DNA of 64,000 nt from Actinomycetales bacterium (lineage in GTDB: Bacteria; Actinomycetota; Actinomycetes; Actinomycetales; Cellulomonadaceae), in assembly GCA_020444245.1 (NCBI GenBank), contig JAHLLI010000012.1, positions 62,001 to 126,000 on the forward strand. Reading direction: 5' to 3'. The notes under the pieces are model-generated. The model saw only the letters and a program-made list of their open reading frames with translations. It ran no database searches and had not been told where the DNA came from. This document shows, piece after piece, positions 15,551 to 24,857 of the stretch (position 1 is its first letter; each line of letters starts with the position of its first letter). A program made the position numbers and the translations under genes.

Positions 15551-16539
15551 CCACCCTCGACCTGAGCCTGGACCTGGACCGCGACGAGGCGCTGCGCCTG
15601 CTCACCCAGATGGTGCGGATCCGGCGCTTCGAGGAGCGCTGCGTCGAGCTGTACAGCGCCGAGAAGATCCGCGGCTTCCTGCACCTGTACATCGGCGAGG
15701 AGGCGGTCGCGACGGGCGTCATGGGCGCGCTGCGGCCGACCGACGCCGTGGTGGCCACCTACCGCGAGCACGGCCACGCGCTGGCCCGCGGCGTCAGCGC
15801 CCGGTCGATCATGGCCGAGATGTTCGGCGTCGTGGAGGGCTGCTCGCGCGGCCGCGGCGGGTCGATGCACCTGTTCGACGCCGAGCAGCGCTTCTACGGC
15901 GGCAACGCCATCGTGGCCGGTGGGCTGCCGCTCGCGGTCGGGCTCGGTCTGGCGGACGCGATGAGCGGGCGCGACGCGGTCACGGCGTGCTTCTTCGGCG
16001 AGGGGGCGGTCGCCGAGGGCGAGTTCCACGAGGCGATGAACCTCGCGGCGCTGTGGTCGCTGCCGGTGGTGTTCTGCTGCGAGAACAACCTCTACGCGAT
16101 GGGCACCGCGCTCGCACGGTCGGAGTCCCAGACCGACCTCGCCCTCAAGGCTTCGACCTACCAGGCGACCTCCTGGGCGGTGGACGGCATGGACGTGGTC
16201 GCCTGCGCCGCCGCGGGGCGGCGCGCCGTGGACATCGCGCGCTCGGGCGGCGGCCCGGTGTTCCTCGAGCTGCGCACCTACCGGTTCCGCGCGCACTCGA
16301 TGTACGACCCCGAGCTCTACCGCAGCAAGGAGGAGGTCGAGCGCTGGCGCGAGCGCGACCCGATCGAGACGTTCGCGACCCGGGCCGAGGAGGCCCACCT
16401 GCTCGACGCGAGCGACCGGGAGCAGATCGAGACCGACGTCGCCGCCGAGATCGACGACGCGGTCGCCTTCGCCGAGGCAGGGACGCTCGAGCCGGTCGAG
16501 GACCTCACCCGCGACGTGTACCGGAGGGCCGTGCGATGA
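15547..16539 (+). CDS. Alpha-ketoacid/acetoin dehydrogenase E1 component, alpha subunit
   Basis: A 330-residue thiamine-diphosphate-dependent E1alpha. It carries the TPP-binding motif [20 protein letters not shown] ending in ENNLYAMGT (about 157-187), and the phosphorylation-loop-like [19 protein letters not shown]. Length fits heterotetrameric PDH, acetoin or branched-chain E1alpha. It decarboxylates an alpha-keto acid (or cleaves acetoin) and passes the acyl group to the E2 lipoyl arm. Overlaps with the ligase and E1beta genes show translational coupling. The SRGRGGSMH segment also occurs in acetoin dehydrogenases; substrate choice between pyruvate and acetoin is not settled. Confidence 0.9.
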   Translation: MTTLDLSLDLDRDEALRLLTQMVRIRRFEERCVELYSAEKIRGFLHLYIGEEAVATGVMGALRPTDAVVATYREHGHALARGVSARSIMAEMFGVVEGCSRGRGGSMHLFDAEQRFYGGNAIVAGGLPLAVGLGLADAMSGRDAVTACFFGEGAVAEGEFHEAMNLAALWSLPVVFCCENNLYAMGTALARSESQTDLALKASTYQATSWAVDGMDVVACAAAGRRAVDIARSGGGPVFLELRTYRFRAHSMYDPELYRSKEEVERWRERDPIETFATRAEEAHLLDASDREQIETDVAAEIDDAVAFAEAGTLEPVEDLTRDVYRRAVR

Positions 16540-17570
16540 CCGCGACGACGAAGGGACGCAAGACCACCGCCGCGGACGCCGCACCCGCGACCGTGACCAT
16601 GACGTTCCGCGAGGCCTACCGCGAGGCGCTGCGCGACGCGCTGCACCGGGACCCCACCGCGTTCCTCATGGGCGAGGACGTCGGCCGGTACGGCGGCTGC
16701 TTCGGGGTGAGCCGGGGCCTGTTGGAGGAGTTCGGGCCCGAGCGGGTGCGCGACACCCCGCTGTCGGAGTCCGGCTTCACCGGGGCCGGGATCGGGGCCG
16801 CGCTGGGCGGCATGCACCCGATCGTCGAGGTGATGACCGTCAACTTCAGCCTGCTCGCGCTGGACCAGATCGTGAACAACGCGGCGACGATGCTGCACAT
16901 GTCCGGCGGGCAGCTCAACGTGCCCCTGGTGATCCGGATGACCACCGGAGCCGGTCGCCAGCTGGCCGCGCAGCACTCGCACAGCCTGGAGGGCTGGTAC
17001 GCACACATCCCGGGCATCCGGGTGCTCGCACCGGCGACGCTGGCCGACGCACGCGGCATGCTCTGGACCGCCCTGCAGGACCCCGACCCGGTGCTGATCT
17101 TCGAGAACGGCGCGATGTACGGGGTCTCCGGGGAGCTCGCCGCCGACGCCGGCCCGGTCGAGATCGACCACGCGGCCGTCCGCCGCGAGGGCACCGACGT
17201 GACGGTCGTCGCCTACGGCGGGACCCTGCCGCGCGCGATGGACGCCGCCGAGGAGCTCGCTGCTGACGGGATCTCCGCCGAGGTGGTCGACCTGCGCACC
17301 CTGCGCCCGCTGGACGACGCGACGATCATCGCCTCGGTCGGCCACACCCACCGGGCGGTCGTGGTCGACGAGGGCTGGCGCAGCGGTGGACTGTCCGCCG
17401 AGGTGGTAGCCCGGATCGTCGAGGGCGCCTTCTACGAGCTCGACGCACCGGTCGTGCGGGTCTGCGGCGCCGAGGTGCCCATCCCCTACGCCCGGCACCT
17501 CGAGCAGGCCGCGGTGCCGCAGGTGGACGACGTGGTGCGTGCCACCCGGGAGCTGATGGGTCATGGCTGA
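16536..17570 (+). CDS. Alpha-ketoacid/acetoin dehydrogenase E1 component, beta subunit
   Basis: A 344-residue transketolase-like E1beta. Residues 1-20 are a Lys/Ala-rich tail; the domain starts at [15 protein letters not shown], with [12 protein letters not shown] and [20 protein letters not shown], the strongly conserved pyrimidine-binding region with its catalytic glutamate. It pairs with E1alpha to form an alpha2beta2 unit. It overlaps E1alpha by 4 bases and E2 by 8. An ATG 21 codons downstream (MTFREAY) could be the true start, but the overlap favours the first. Confidence 0.9.
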   Translation: MTATTKGRKTTAADAAPATVTMTFREAYREALRDALHRDPTAFLMGEDVGRYGGCFGVSRGLLEEFGPERVRDTPLSESGFTGAGIGAALGGMHPIVEVMTVNFSLLALDQIVNNAATMLHMSGGQLNVPLVIRMTTGAGRQLAAQHSHSLEGWYAHIPGIRVLAPATLADARGMLWTALQDPDPVLIFENGAMYGVSGELAADAGPVEIDHAAVRREGTDVTVVAYGGTLPRAMDAAEELAADGISAEVVDLRTLRPLDDATIIASVGHTHRAVVVDEGWRSGGLSAEVVARIVEGAFYELDAPVVRVCGAEVPIPYARHLEQAAVPQVDDVVRATRELMGHG

Positions 17571-18879
17571 GTTCAGGATGCCGTCGCTGGGTGCCGACAT
17601 GGACGAGGGCACCCTGGTCAGCTGGTTGGTCGGCGTGGGCGACCACGTCGAGCGAGGCCAGGTGGTCGCCGAGGTGGACACCGAGAAGTCCGTGATCGAG
17701 GTGGAGACCTTCGACACCGGCACCGTCACCGAGCTGCTGGTGCAGGAGGGCGAGAGGGTGCCGGTGGGCACCCCGCTCGCGGTCATCGCGGAGGTGGCCG
17801 AGGCGGCCGGACCGGTCCCACGCCGGACGGCGACCCGCACGCGTCCGGCTGCGAAGGCGAGCACGAAGCCCGCGCCGAAGGCAGGCACGAAGCCGGCCGC
17901 CAAGCCGAGGACCAAGCCCGCGGCGACGCCGGCCGCCCCGGCGATGGCAGCCGCGCGGGGCACCGCTCGCGTCGCGGCCTCTCCCCTGGCCCGCCGTCAC
18001 GCGGCTGCGCTCGGGGTGGACCTGTCCACCGTGGCGGGCACCGGCCCGGGCGGCGCCGTGACGACCAGCGACGTCGAGGCCGCCGCGCACGCCACGGCGC
18101 TCGCCACGAGCCCGAGCGCCGCACCGGCCCGGACCGCGGAGCCCGAGCACACCGCGGCCGTCGTCGACGAGCCCGCCCCCGTGGCCCCGGTGGTCCCACG
18201 CAGCGGAGCCGAGCGCCAGGCCTCGATGCGGCACGCCGTCGCCGAGGCGATGGCCAGGTCCAAGCGGGAGATCCCGCACTACTACCTGGCCGCCGACGTC
18301 GACATGGCCCGCGCGACCCACTGGCTCGAGGCGCACAACGCGTCGGTGCCGGTGACCGAGCGTGTGCTGGTCGCCGCGCTCCAGCTCAAGGCGACGGCGT
18401 CGGCCCTGCGCGCGGTACCGGAGCTCAACGGGCACTGGGTCGACGGCGCGCACCGCCCGGCCGAGCACGTGCACCTGGGTGTGGCGATCGCGCTGCGGGG
18501 CGGCGGGCTCGTGGCCCCGGCGATCCACGACGCCGACCAGTTGACCGTGCCCGAGGTCATGGCCGCGCTGCACGACCTGGTCGCGCGGGTGCGGGCCGGC
18601 AAGGTCCGGTCCTCGGAGTACGCCGACCCGACGGCCACCGTGACCAACCTCGGCGACCAGGGCGTCGACGTGGCGTACCCGGTGATCAACCCGCCCCAGC
18701 TCGCGATGGTCGGCTTCGGGCGGGTCCGCGACCGCCCGTGGGCCGTCGACGGGATGCTCACCGTGCGACCCGTGCTCACCGCCACGCTCGCGGCCGACCA
18801 CCGAGCGACCGACGGGCGCCGCGGCGCGACCTTCCTGGCCGCGCTCGACGACCTGCTCCAGCGACCCGACGACCTGTGA
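17563..18879 (+). CDS. Dihydrolipoamide acyltransferase (E2)
   Basis: A 438-residue E2. Lipoyl domain at 1-76 with the lipoyl lysine in [10 protein letters not shown]; an Ala/Pro/Lys-rich swinging linker (about 85-135); a peripheral subunit-binding domain (about 140-178, [15 protein letters not shown] and [14 protein letters not shown]) for E1/E3; a second flexible linker; and a catalytic domain with the active-site motif [11 protein letters not shown] near the C-terminus, where His and Asp match HxxxDG. It moves the acyl group from lipoyl to CoA in known complexes. No E3 gene is nearby, so dihydrolipoamide dehydrogenase must come from elsewhere. The ACP gene follows 9 bases later and may be an alternative acceptor (inference). 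Confidence 0.92.
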   Translation: MAEFRMPSLGADMDEGTLVSWLVGVGDHVERGQVVAEVDTEKSVIEVETFDTGTVTELLVQEGERVPVGTPLAVIAEVAEAAGPVPRRTATRTRPAAKASTKPAPKAGTKPAAKPRTKPAATPAAPAMAAARGTARVAASPLARRHAAALGVDLSTVAGTGPGGAVTTSDVEAAAHATALATSPSAAPARTAEPEHTAAVVDEPAPVAPVVPRSGAERQASMRHAVAEAMARSKREIPHYYLAADVDMARATHWLEAHNASVPVTERVLVAALQLKATASALRAVPELNGHWVDGAHRPAEHVHLGVAIALRGGGLVAPAIHDADQLTVPEVMAALHDLVARVRAGKVRSSEYADPTATVTNLGDQGVDVAYPVINPPQLAMVGFGRVRDRPWAVDGMLTVRPVLTATLAADHRATDGRRGATFLAALDDLLQRPDDL

Positions 18880-18888
18880 GGAGCTGCC

Positions 18889-19137
18889 ATGGACGACGCG
18901 GAGCTGCGGGACACGGTGCTGAAGGTGCTGGGCCAGGTGGCGCCCGAGGTGGACCTGGACGACGTCGAGCCCTCGGAGGACCTGCGCGAGCAGTTCGACC
19001 TGGACTCGATGGACATCCTCGACCTCGCCATCGGGCTGTACCAGGCCACCGGCATCGAGGTGCCCGAGCAGGACTACGCCCAGGTGGTCACGGTGGACGG
19101 CGCGGTCGAGTACCTCGCCACGCACGCCGTGCACTGA
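18889..19137 (+). CDS. Stand-alone acyl carrier protein
   Basis: An 82-residue acidic four-helix acyl carrier protein. The phosphopantetheine serine lies in FDLDSMDILDLAIGL (Ser at about 43), matching the DSM motif. It follows E2 by 9 bases with GAGGAG as ribosome-binding site, so it belongs to the ligase/E1/E2 operon, not to a fatty-acid synthase locus; no ketosynthase is nearby. It needs a phosphopantetheinyl transferase, yet the acpS at the head of the operon is broken, so another must act in trans or the ACP stays in the apo form. A specific acyl-carrier role for this complex is inference from gene order. Confidence 0.9.
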   Translation: MDDAELRDTVLKVLGQVAPEVDLDDVEPSEDLREQFDLDSMDILDLAIGLYQATGIEVPEQDYAQVVTVDGAVEYLATHAVH

Positions 19138-19183
19138 GCCCGGCCGGCGCGACCCTCGGAGCCGGCGCGCCTAGGCTCGTGCC

Positions 19184-19825
19184 GTGACCTCCGACTCCGC
19201 AGCCATGCGGTCCGCCGCCGCGATCACCTGGGTGCCGCTCATCGTCATCGGGGTGCTCGTCGCGGCCTGCGGCGGTCTGCTGCTCGCCGCGCCCGGAGCG
19301 ACCGTCACGATGCTGACCGTCGTCGTCGCCCTGTGGCTGGTGGTCACCGGGATCGGCCGCCTGGGTCTGGGGCTGGCGATGGCGGTCTGGCCCGCCGGGC
19401 GGCGCGCGCTCACCGCGCTCACCGGGGCGCTCCTGGCCGTCGCGGGCGTGGCGGCACTGGTCGACATCTCGGGGTCCAAGACCATCCTCGGCTGGGCCAT
19501 CGGGATCGGGCTCCTGATCGGCGCCGCCGGCGACGCCGCGGTGCTCTTCTCGGGCCGCGCGCAGCGCAGCCGGGCCGCGCTCGTGGTGCTCTCCCTCGCT
19601 CAGCTCGTGCTGGGCGTGGTGTTCCTGCTCGAACCCGCAGCCGGTCTGGCGGGCATCGCGATCGCGCTCGGCGCCACCCTGGTCGCGGTGGGCGTCGTCG
19701 CCGTGATCGGCGGCCTGGTCGTGCGCGGCCGGGTCAACAGGTTCGTGGACCGGATGACGGGGCCTGGCGGTGGCGCGGGTGCCGACGGGTCGGGCCCGGA
19801 AGTGATCGAGGGCAGGATCCTGTGA
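19184..19825 (+). CDS. HdeD-like (DUF308) membrane protein
   Basis: A 213-residue membrane protein with about six closely spaced hydrophobic helices, arranged in pairs separated by short basic loops, as in the HdeD/DUF308 family, and a Gly-rich cytoplasmic tail. HdeD of enterobacteria is linked to acid resistance, but most actinobacterial members are uncharacterised. The GTG start lies 46 bases after the ACP stop, so it could be transcribed from the same operon. Confidence 0.75.
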   Translation: MTSDSAAMRSAAAITWVPLIVIGVLVAACGGLLLAAPGATVTMLTVVVALWLVVTGIGRLGLGLAMAVWPAGRRALTALTGALLAVAGVAALVDISGSKTILGWAIGIGLLIGAAGDAAVLFSGRAQRSRAALVVLSLAQLVLGVVFLLEPAAGLAGIAIALGATLVAVGVVAVIGGLVVRGRVNRFVDRMTGPGGGAGADGSGPEVIEGRIL

Positions 19826-19835
19826 GCCGGCCGAG

Positions 19836-19863
19836 CCGGCGCGCCTGAGGGCCCGCGCGCCGG
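19836..19863. terminator. Bidirectional hairpin terminator
   Basis: CCGGCGCGC (19836-19844) pairs perfectly with GCGCGCCGG (19855-19863) around a 10-base loop, between the convergent DUF308 and LuxR genes. Confidence 0.6.
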
Positions 19864-19886
19864 TCACCCGCAGCCCCGGCGCCCGG

Positions 19887-21500
19887 TCAGAGCAGCCCCA
19901 CCTGGAGGGCGTACGCCACAGCCCCGGTGCGCGAGGTCTGGTCGAGCTTGGTGAGGATGTTCGCGACGTGACGGTGCACGGTGTGCTCGCTGAGGACCAG
20001 CGACGCCGCGATCTCCGGGTTGCTCATCCCGCGCGACACGAGCCGTAGCACCTCGCGCTCGCGGGGCGAGAGCGGGCCGCTGTTGGTGCCCGCGGCGTCG
20101 GCGAGCCGGCGAGCGCGGGCAAGGTCCTCCGCGGCGGAGAGCTCCTCGAACACCTCCGTCGCGGACGCGAGGTGGTGCCGGGCCGCTGCCCGGTCACCTG
20201 TCGCCAGGAACGCCTCGGCGAGCGCGAGCCGGGTGTGGGCCTCGTCGAACCGCAGGTTCGCCGCGCTGAACCTCCGCACCGCCTCGGTCAGCAGCGGCAC
20301 GGCGGCATCCGGTGGCGCCAGCGCGGCCTCGGCCGCCGACGCGGTCGCCATCAGCGAGTCGGTGCCGGTGAGCTCCGCGGTCCGGCGCAGCTCGGCCGCG
20401 AAGTCACGCGCCGCCTCGTCCTCGCCGGCGGCCTGGGCGACGAGGACGGCGGCGAGCAGCACGTCGGCCCGCGCCAACCGGGTCTGGCGGGGCAGGCGCT
20501 CCATGAGGCCTCGGATCGTGGCCCACGCGCCCGCCGGGTCGCCCCCGGCCAGCTGCATCCGGGCACGGCCCGCGATGGCCGCCGGGTGGAACTCGGCCTG
20601 CGTGAACAGGCCCTCGGCCTCGTCGAGCCGCCCCTGGCGGCGACGCAGCTCGCCCAGCTGCACCACTGCCTCGAGCCGCGAGGCCCGGCGCGACGACGAG
20701 AGCCGGTCGAGCACCGTCACCAGCTCGCGCTCGGCCTCCGGCCACGCGCCTCGCGCCACCTGGACCGACGCGTACTGGATGCGGCACACGTTGAACAGGG
20801 GGGCGAGGTCGCGCTCGGTGCAGATGGCCTCCACCCGGCGGCACCAGTCCGCCGCCCGCGTCGCATCCTTGGTCTGGTTGCAGGCCACGATGAGCCAGCA
20901 GCAGACCTTCCCCATCCACATCGGGTCCGGCACGTCACCCGAGGTCGCCGCCGCCACCGAGGCGTCCAGCCGCGCCATGCCCTCCTCGACGTCCCCGGCG
21001 TACGTCATGGCGAGGCCCTGCAGCGCCAGGCCGACGACCTCGAGGTCTCCCAGACCGAGGCGTCTCGCGACGGCTACCGCCCGCTCCCCCGCCGCCAACG
21101 CTCGGGTCGGGTCGTGGCCGACCTCGATGGCGAGCTCCGCCTCCCGCACCGCATGCCAGCCGTGCTCGGGCTGCTCGTCGAGCTCGGCGAGGAGCGAGCC
21201 CGCACGGCCCCACCATCCCAGGGCGACGGACTCGCCATGGCCGAACAGCAGCGAGTCCCACGCCAGGGCGGTCGCGGCCCGCGCCGCCCCGAGCGGGTCG
21301 CCGAGCTCGCGGTACCGGCGGTACGCCGCCTCGCGCGCGCCCACGCAGGTGTCGGCGTCGTCGAGCCACCAGGCGACCTGGGCCAGCCCCTCGTGGGCGC
21401 GGGGGTCGTCGGACTCCTGGGCGACGGCCCGGAAGGCGTCCCGGGCCAGGTGCCACGCGCCTGCGTCGAGTGCCGTCAGCGCCGACTCCAAGGAGGCCAT
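19887..21500 (-). CDS. LuxR-type regulator with TPR-like sensor region
   Basis: A 537-residue regulator. The first 460 residues are Ala-rich helical repeats of TPR type with no P-loop, so this is not a full LAL/MalT ATPase regulator. The C-terminal 65 residues are a LuxR (GerE) helix-turn-helix: LSPREREVLRLVSRGMSNPEIA, then LSEHTVHRHVANILTKL. The ATG start sits in a normal N-terminal helix (MASLESALTALDAG). It is divergent from nothing obvious and convergent with the DUF308 gene; the target and signal are unknown. Confidence 0.83.
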   Translation of the reverse strand: MASLESALTALDAGAWHLARDAFRAVAQESDDPRAHEGLAQVAWWLDDADTCVGAREAAYRRYRELGDPLGAARAATALAWDSLLFGHGESVALGWWGRAGSLLAELDEQPEHGWHAVREAELAIEVGHDPTRALAAGERAVAVARRLGLGDLEVVGLALQGLAMTYAGDVEEGMARLDASVAAATSGDVPDPMWMGKVCCWLIVACNQTKDATRAADWCRRVEAICTERDLAPLFNVCRIQYASVQVARGAWPEAERELVTVLDRLSSSRRASRLEAVVQLGELRRRQGRLDEAEGLFTQAEFHPAAIAGRARMQLAGGDPAGAWATIRGLMERLPRQTRLARADVLLAAVLVAQAAGEDEAARDFAAELRRTAELTGTDSLMATASAAEAALAPPDAAVPLLTEAVRRFSAANLRFDEAHTRLALAEAFLATGDRAAARHHLASATEVFEELSAAEDLARARRLADAAGTNSGPLSPREREVLRLVSRGMSNPEIAASLVLSEHTVHRHVANILTKLDQTSRTGAVAYALQVGLL

Positions 21501-21573
21501 TCCTCAGTATGGCGACGCCGGGCCGGGCGGGCTCCCCGAGGGCTCCCGTCCGGCCGGCACGGCGAGGTGGACG

Positions 21574-21798
21574 TCAGGCGCTCACGCCCGCCGCGAGGGC
21601 CTTGACGTCGGCCGTGGTGAGCGGGTTGCCGGCGATCCCCCAGCTGCCGCTGCGGACCTCCTCGACCACGCACCACGTCACCGGGCGCATGTTCTCGCCC
21701 TCGATGCTCACCATCGCGTCGGTGAGGGTCCGGACGATCTGCTGCTTCTGGTCCTCGGTGAAGACGTCCTCGATGACCTTGACCTGGATGAACGGCAT
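21574..21798 (-). CDS. 4-oxalocrotonate tautomerase-family protein
   Basis: A 74-residue tautomerase-fold protein. After removal of Met the N-terminal Pro1 (MPFIQVKVIEDVF) is the expected catalytic base; the following helix FTEDQKQQIVRTLTDAMV is typical. GAGGAGCTCGAG precedes the ATG. Members isomerise dienols or dehalogenate small acids; the substrate is unknown and no degradation pathway surrounds it. A hairpin GCCCCGC/GCGGGGC lies in the leader at 21820-21838. Confidence 0.85.
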   Translation of the reverse strand: MPFIQVKVIEDVFTEDQKQQIVRTLTDAMVSIEGENMRPVTWCVVEEVRSGSWGIAGNPLTTADVKALAAGVSA

Positions 21799-22068
21799 CT
21801 CGAGCTCCTCGTGCCCGTGGCCCCGCCGAGTGCGGGGCGTCTGGGTCAACCCTCGGCTCCGGGCGCCGGTCCGCGCGTCGGCAGGACCGGCCATCTTCGC
21901 CGGGCGGCCGCTGGCCCGAACGGGCCATCGGGGCGCCCGGGTGTCGGTCCCCCTGATGCCATCGAAAACGTTCTCCACTATCGTCGGCGCACCAGAGCGA
22001 CGGCGCTCGCGAGGGCGTCGGCGCCGCGTGACGACGGGTCGAGCCGGCCCCCTGCGAAGGAGATCGCC

Positions 22069-22965
22069 ATGTCCAGCGACCAGCTCACGTTCGACAACCC
22101 CGTCGAGCGCCACGCCCACATCAAGCCGCACGCCTCGTGGCAGCCGCTGCCCGGCCTCGACGCCGAGCTCGACCCCAAGGCCGACCACGGCGAGACCACC
22201 TACCGCGGGACGGGCCGTCTGCCGGGTCGCAAGGCGCTCATCACCGGCGGCGACTCCGGCATCGGTGCGGCGGTGGCCATCGCCTTCGCCCGCGAGGGGG
22301 CCGACGTCGCGCTGTCCTACCTCCCGGAGGAGCAGGTGGACGCCGATGCCATCGCCGAGCACGTCCGCGCCGCGGGCCGGACCTGCGTGCTGCTGCCCGG
22401 CGACATCCGCGACCGAGAGGTCTGCCGCAGTCTCGTGGCCGATGCGGTGGCAGGCCTCGGCGGGCTCGACATCCTGGTCAACAACGCCGCTCACCAGGTG
22501 TACCACCAGACCTTCGACGAGCTCGACGAGGCGGACCTGGACCGCACCATCCGGACCAACCTGTACGCGATGAACTGGATCACCCGCGACGCCCTGCCGC
22601 ACCTGCCGCCGGGGTCGACCATCATCAACAGCACGTCGGTGCAGGGCTACAACCCGTCGCCGATGATCATCAACTACGCGTCGACCAAGTTCGCCATCAT
22701 CGGCTTCACCAAGGCGCTGGCCGCCGACCTCGCACCCCGGGGCATCCGCGTCAACGCCGTCGCGCCCGGGCCGGTGTGGACACCGCTGCAGGTCTCCGAC
22801 GGGCAGCCCGCCGAGAAGCTGGACGGCTTCGGTGAGTCGTCATGGCTCGGCCGCACGAGCCAGCCGGTGGAGCAGGCGCCCGCCTACGTGTTCCTCGCCT
22901 CGCCGGAGTCCAGCTTCGTCGTGGGCGAGGTCATCAACGTCAACGGCGGGGCCAACGTGCCCTGA
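22069..22965 (+). CDS. SDR-family oxidoreductase (YghA/YdaD general-stress type)
   Basis: A 298-residue classical short-chain dehydrogenase with a 50-residue N-terminal extension typical of the YghA/YdaD group (PGLDAELDPKADHGE). The NAD(P)-binding motif is TGGDSGIGAAVA (about 59-70), NNAA follows near 142, and the catalytic YxxxK is YASTK (about 204-208) with an upstream Ser in NSTSVQG. GAAGGAG precedes the ATG. Family members are general-stress aldehyde/alcohol dehydrogenases; the substrate is unknown. Confidence 0.88.
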   Translation: MSSDQLTFDNPVERHAHIKPHASWQPLPGLDAELDPKADHGETTYRGTGRLPGRKALITGGDSGIGAAVAIAFAREGADVALSYLPEEQVDADAIAEHVRAAGRTCVLLPGDIRDREVCRSLVADAVAGLGGLDILVNNAAHQVYHQTFDELDEADLDRTIRTNLYAMNWITRDALPHLPPGSTIINSTSVQGYNPSPMIINYASTKFAIIGFTKALAADLAPRGIRVNAVAPGPVWTPLQVSDGQPAEKLDGFGESSWLGRTSQPVEQAPAYVFLASPESSFVVGEVINVNGGANVP

Positions 22966-23051
22966 CGCTCACCGGCCAGGGCGGTGAGCCGGTGGGCAGC
23001 GCTCACACGGCCCGGGGCGCAGCGTCCGTTCCCCCGGTCTACCGTGACCAG

Positions 23052-23456
23052 GTGGCGGACAACGAGGTGATGGACTTCGAGGGCCGGCCGGCACAGCCGC
23101 GGGTGCCGCACGGCGTCTTCGACGCGGGCAGCGAGCCGGACCCGCTGTACACACTGGCCAACGAGCGCACCTACCTCGCCTGGCTGCGCCTGGCCCTGAC
23201 CCTGCTCGCCGCCGCGGTGGCGGTCGACCGGCTCTACCAGGACCACCCCGGCGGTGCGAGCGAAGGCCTGGCCCTCGGCCTGGTCGTCCTCGCCGTGGCG
23301 ACCTGCGCCCTCGGGGTGCGGCGCTGGTGGTCGACCGAGCGCGCGCTGCGGCTGCGACGCCCCCTGCCGGGCTTCGGGGTGCCCCTGCTGGGCCTGCTCG
23401 CCGTGCTCCTCGTCGGCGCGGGCGTCTGGCTGCTCGTCGCGACCCCCACGGGCTGA
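23052..23456 (+). CDS. DUF202 (YidH-like) membrane protein
   Basis: A 134-residue membrane protein with the DUF202 signature LANERTYLAWLRLALTLLAA and three hydrophobic helices. It is followed 5 bases later by a second three-helix protein, the usual tandem pair (YidH/YidG-like). Function is unknown. The GTG start at 23052 or an ATG six codons later (with GAGGTG close before it) are both possible. Confidence 0.82.
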   Translation: MADNEVMDFEGRPAQPRVPHGVFDAGSEPDPLYTLANERTYLAWLRLALTLLAAAVAVDRLYQDHPGGASEGLALGLVVLAVATCALGVRRWWSTERALRLRRPLPGFGVPLLGLLAVLLVGAGVWLLVATPTG

Positions 23457-23461
23457 CCGGC

Positions 23462-23794
23462 ATGGCCGCCCCGCCCCCCGGACGTGTCTGGGGACGCCAG
23501 CAGCCTTTCGAGCGCCAGCACCTGCAGCGCGCGATCACCCTGATCGGTCTCGGCACGCTCTCCACGGCGCTCGTGGCCCTGCTGGCCGGCGCGCACCCGG
23601 CCCGCGCGCTCGGCAGCGCCCTGGTGAGCGTCGGGCTGATCTGCGCCCTGGCGGCTGCATCCCGGCACCGCTATGTGCGCGAGTCACGGGTGGGCTTCGC
23701 GGTCCTCGCGTCCCGCGACGGCCGGTTCGTGCTCGGCTCGGCGCTGGTCTTCCTGGCCGTGTCCGGGCTCGCCGTCGTCGTCGTGCTCGCGTGA
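23462..23794 (+). CDS. Second DUF202-like membrane protein
   Basis: A 110-residue, three-helix membrane protein beginning with FERQHLQRAITLIGLGTLST, which corresponds to the divergent partner in DUF202 tandem pairs. Only 5 bases separate it from the preceding gene. The two probably form one membrane complex; the function is unknown. Confidence 0.72.
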   Translation: MAAPPPGRVWGRQQPFERQHLQRAITLIGLGTLSTALVALLAGAHPARALGSALVSVGLICALAAASRHRYVRESRVGFAVLASRDGRFVLGSALVFLAVSGLAVVVVLA

Positions 23795-23799
23795 CGGGC

Positions 23800-24009
23800 T
23801 CAGGACCCCGGCGCGTACTTGAACGACAGCTGGAGCCGCACGCGGTAGACCAGGCCGCCGTCGTCCCCGACCACGATGTCCTGCTTGGCCACCTCCGCGA
23901 CCCGCAGGTCGCGGAGCGAGCCCGCCGCGGTGTGGATGGCCTCGGCCGCCGCCTCCTCCCACGAGGTGCTGCTCGTCCCGATGACGTCGATCACTCGGTA
24001 CACGCTCAT
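23800..24009 (-). CDS. Dodecin
   Basis: A 69-residue dodecin: MSVYRVIDVIGTSSTSWEEAA, then the ADVAKQD-like segment RVAEVAKQDIVV and C-terminal YRVRLQLSFKY. Dodecins form hollow dodecamers in the cytoplasm that store or buffer flavins (FMN/FAD) or CoA. It is a single gene convergent with the DUF202 pair. Flavin versus CoA binding cannot be decided by eye. Confidence 0.92.
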   Translation of the reverse strand: MSVYRVIDVIGTSSTSWEEAAAEAIHTAAGSLRDLRVAEVAKQDIVVGDDGGLVYRVRLQLSFKYAPGS

Positions 24010-24085
24010 GCGGACCCCCGTCGCTCCGTTGCGGACCTCCCCATGGTGACCCCGTGCGGCCGCCGCGGCCACAGGAGGCGGACCG

Positions 24086-24847
24086 CTAGGCGATCCGACG
24101 CCGGTAGGCGAGCATCGCCAGCCCGTACGCGACCACCAGGATCCCGGCGCACCACGCCAGCGCGACCCAGATCGCCCCGCCGACCGGCTGCTGGGCGAAC
24201 AGCGCGCGGATCGCATCCACGATCGACGTCACCGGTTGGTGCTCGGCGAAGGCGCGCACCGGGGCCGGCATCGTGTCGGTGGGGACGAACGCCGAGCTGA
24301 GGAAGGGCAGGAAGATCAGCGGGTAGGCGAACGCGCTCGCGCCGTCGACCGTCTTCGCGGACAGGCCCGCGATCACCGCGAGCCAGGTCAGGGCGAGCGT
24401 GAACAGGACGAGGATCCCGGCGACCGCGAGCCACGCCGCGAGCCCGGCCTGCGAGCGGAACCCCATGAGCACGGCGACCCCGACGACCACCGCGAGCGAG
24501 ACGAGGTTCGCGACCAGCGAGGTCAGCACGTGCGCCCAGAGCACCGACGGCCGGGCGATCGGCATGGACTGGAACCGCTCGAAGATCCCGTCCTTGAGGT
24601 CCAGGAACAGCCGGAACGCGGTGTAGGAGATGCCCGACGCGATCGTGATGAGCAGGATCCCGGGCAGCAGGTAGTCCACGTACGGCTGTGACCCCGCCCG
24701 GATCGCGCCGCCGAACACGTAGACGAACAGCAGCAGCATCGCGATCGGCATGATCGCCGTCGTGATGATGGTGTCCGGGCTGCGCAGCACGTGGCGCAGG
24801 GACCGCCCCAGCAGGACGGTGGTGTCGCGGAAGGTTCGCGTGGTCAT
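24086..24847 (-). CDS. DrrB-like ABC-2 exporter permease
   Basis: A 253-residue ABC-2 type permease with six hydrophobic helices and the family motif FLDLKDGIFERFQSMPIARP (about 81-100) and PLIFLPFLSSAFVPTDTMP near 185-203. With the ATPase gene 10 bases upstream it forms a DrrAB-type drug or lipid exporter. Substrate unknown. The promoter region carries an inverted repeat with PadR-like half-sites. Confidence 0.9.
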   Translation of the reverse strand: MTTRTFRDTTVLLGRSLRHVLRSPDTIITTAIMPIAMLLLFVYVFGGAIRAGSQPYVDYLLPGILLITIASGISYTAFRLFLDLKDGIFERFQSMPIARPSVLWAHVLTSLVANLVSLAVVVGVAVLMGFRSQAGLAAWLAVAGILVLFTLALTWLAVIAGLSAKTVDGASAFAYPLIFLPFLSSAFVPTDTMPAPVRAFAEHQPVTSIVDAIRALFAQQPVGGAIWVALAWCAGILVVAYGLAMLAYRRRIA

Positions 24848-24857
24848 CGCGGGGCCC

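Noticed and set aside
23037-23042. GTCTAC at 23037 as a further ECF regulon promoter
   Set aside because: No AACC element 17 bases upstream; the same holds for GTCTAC near 29819.
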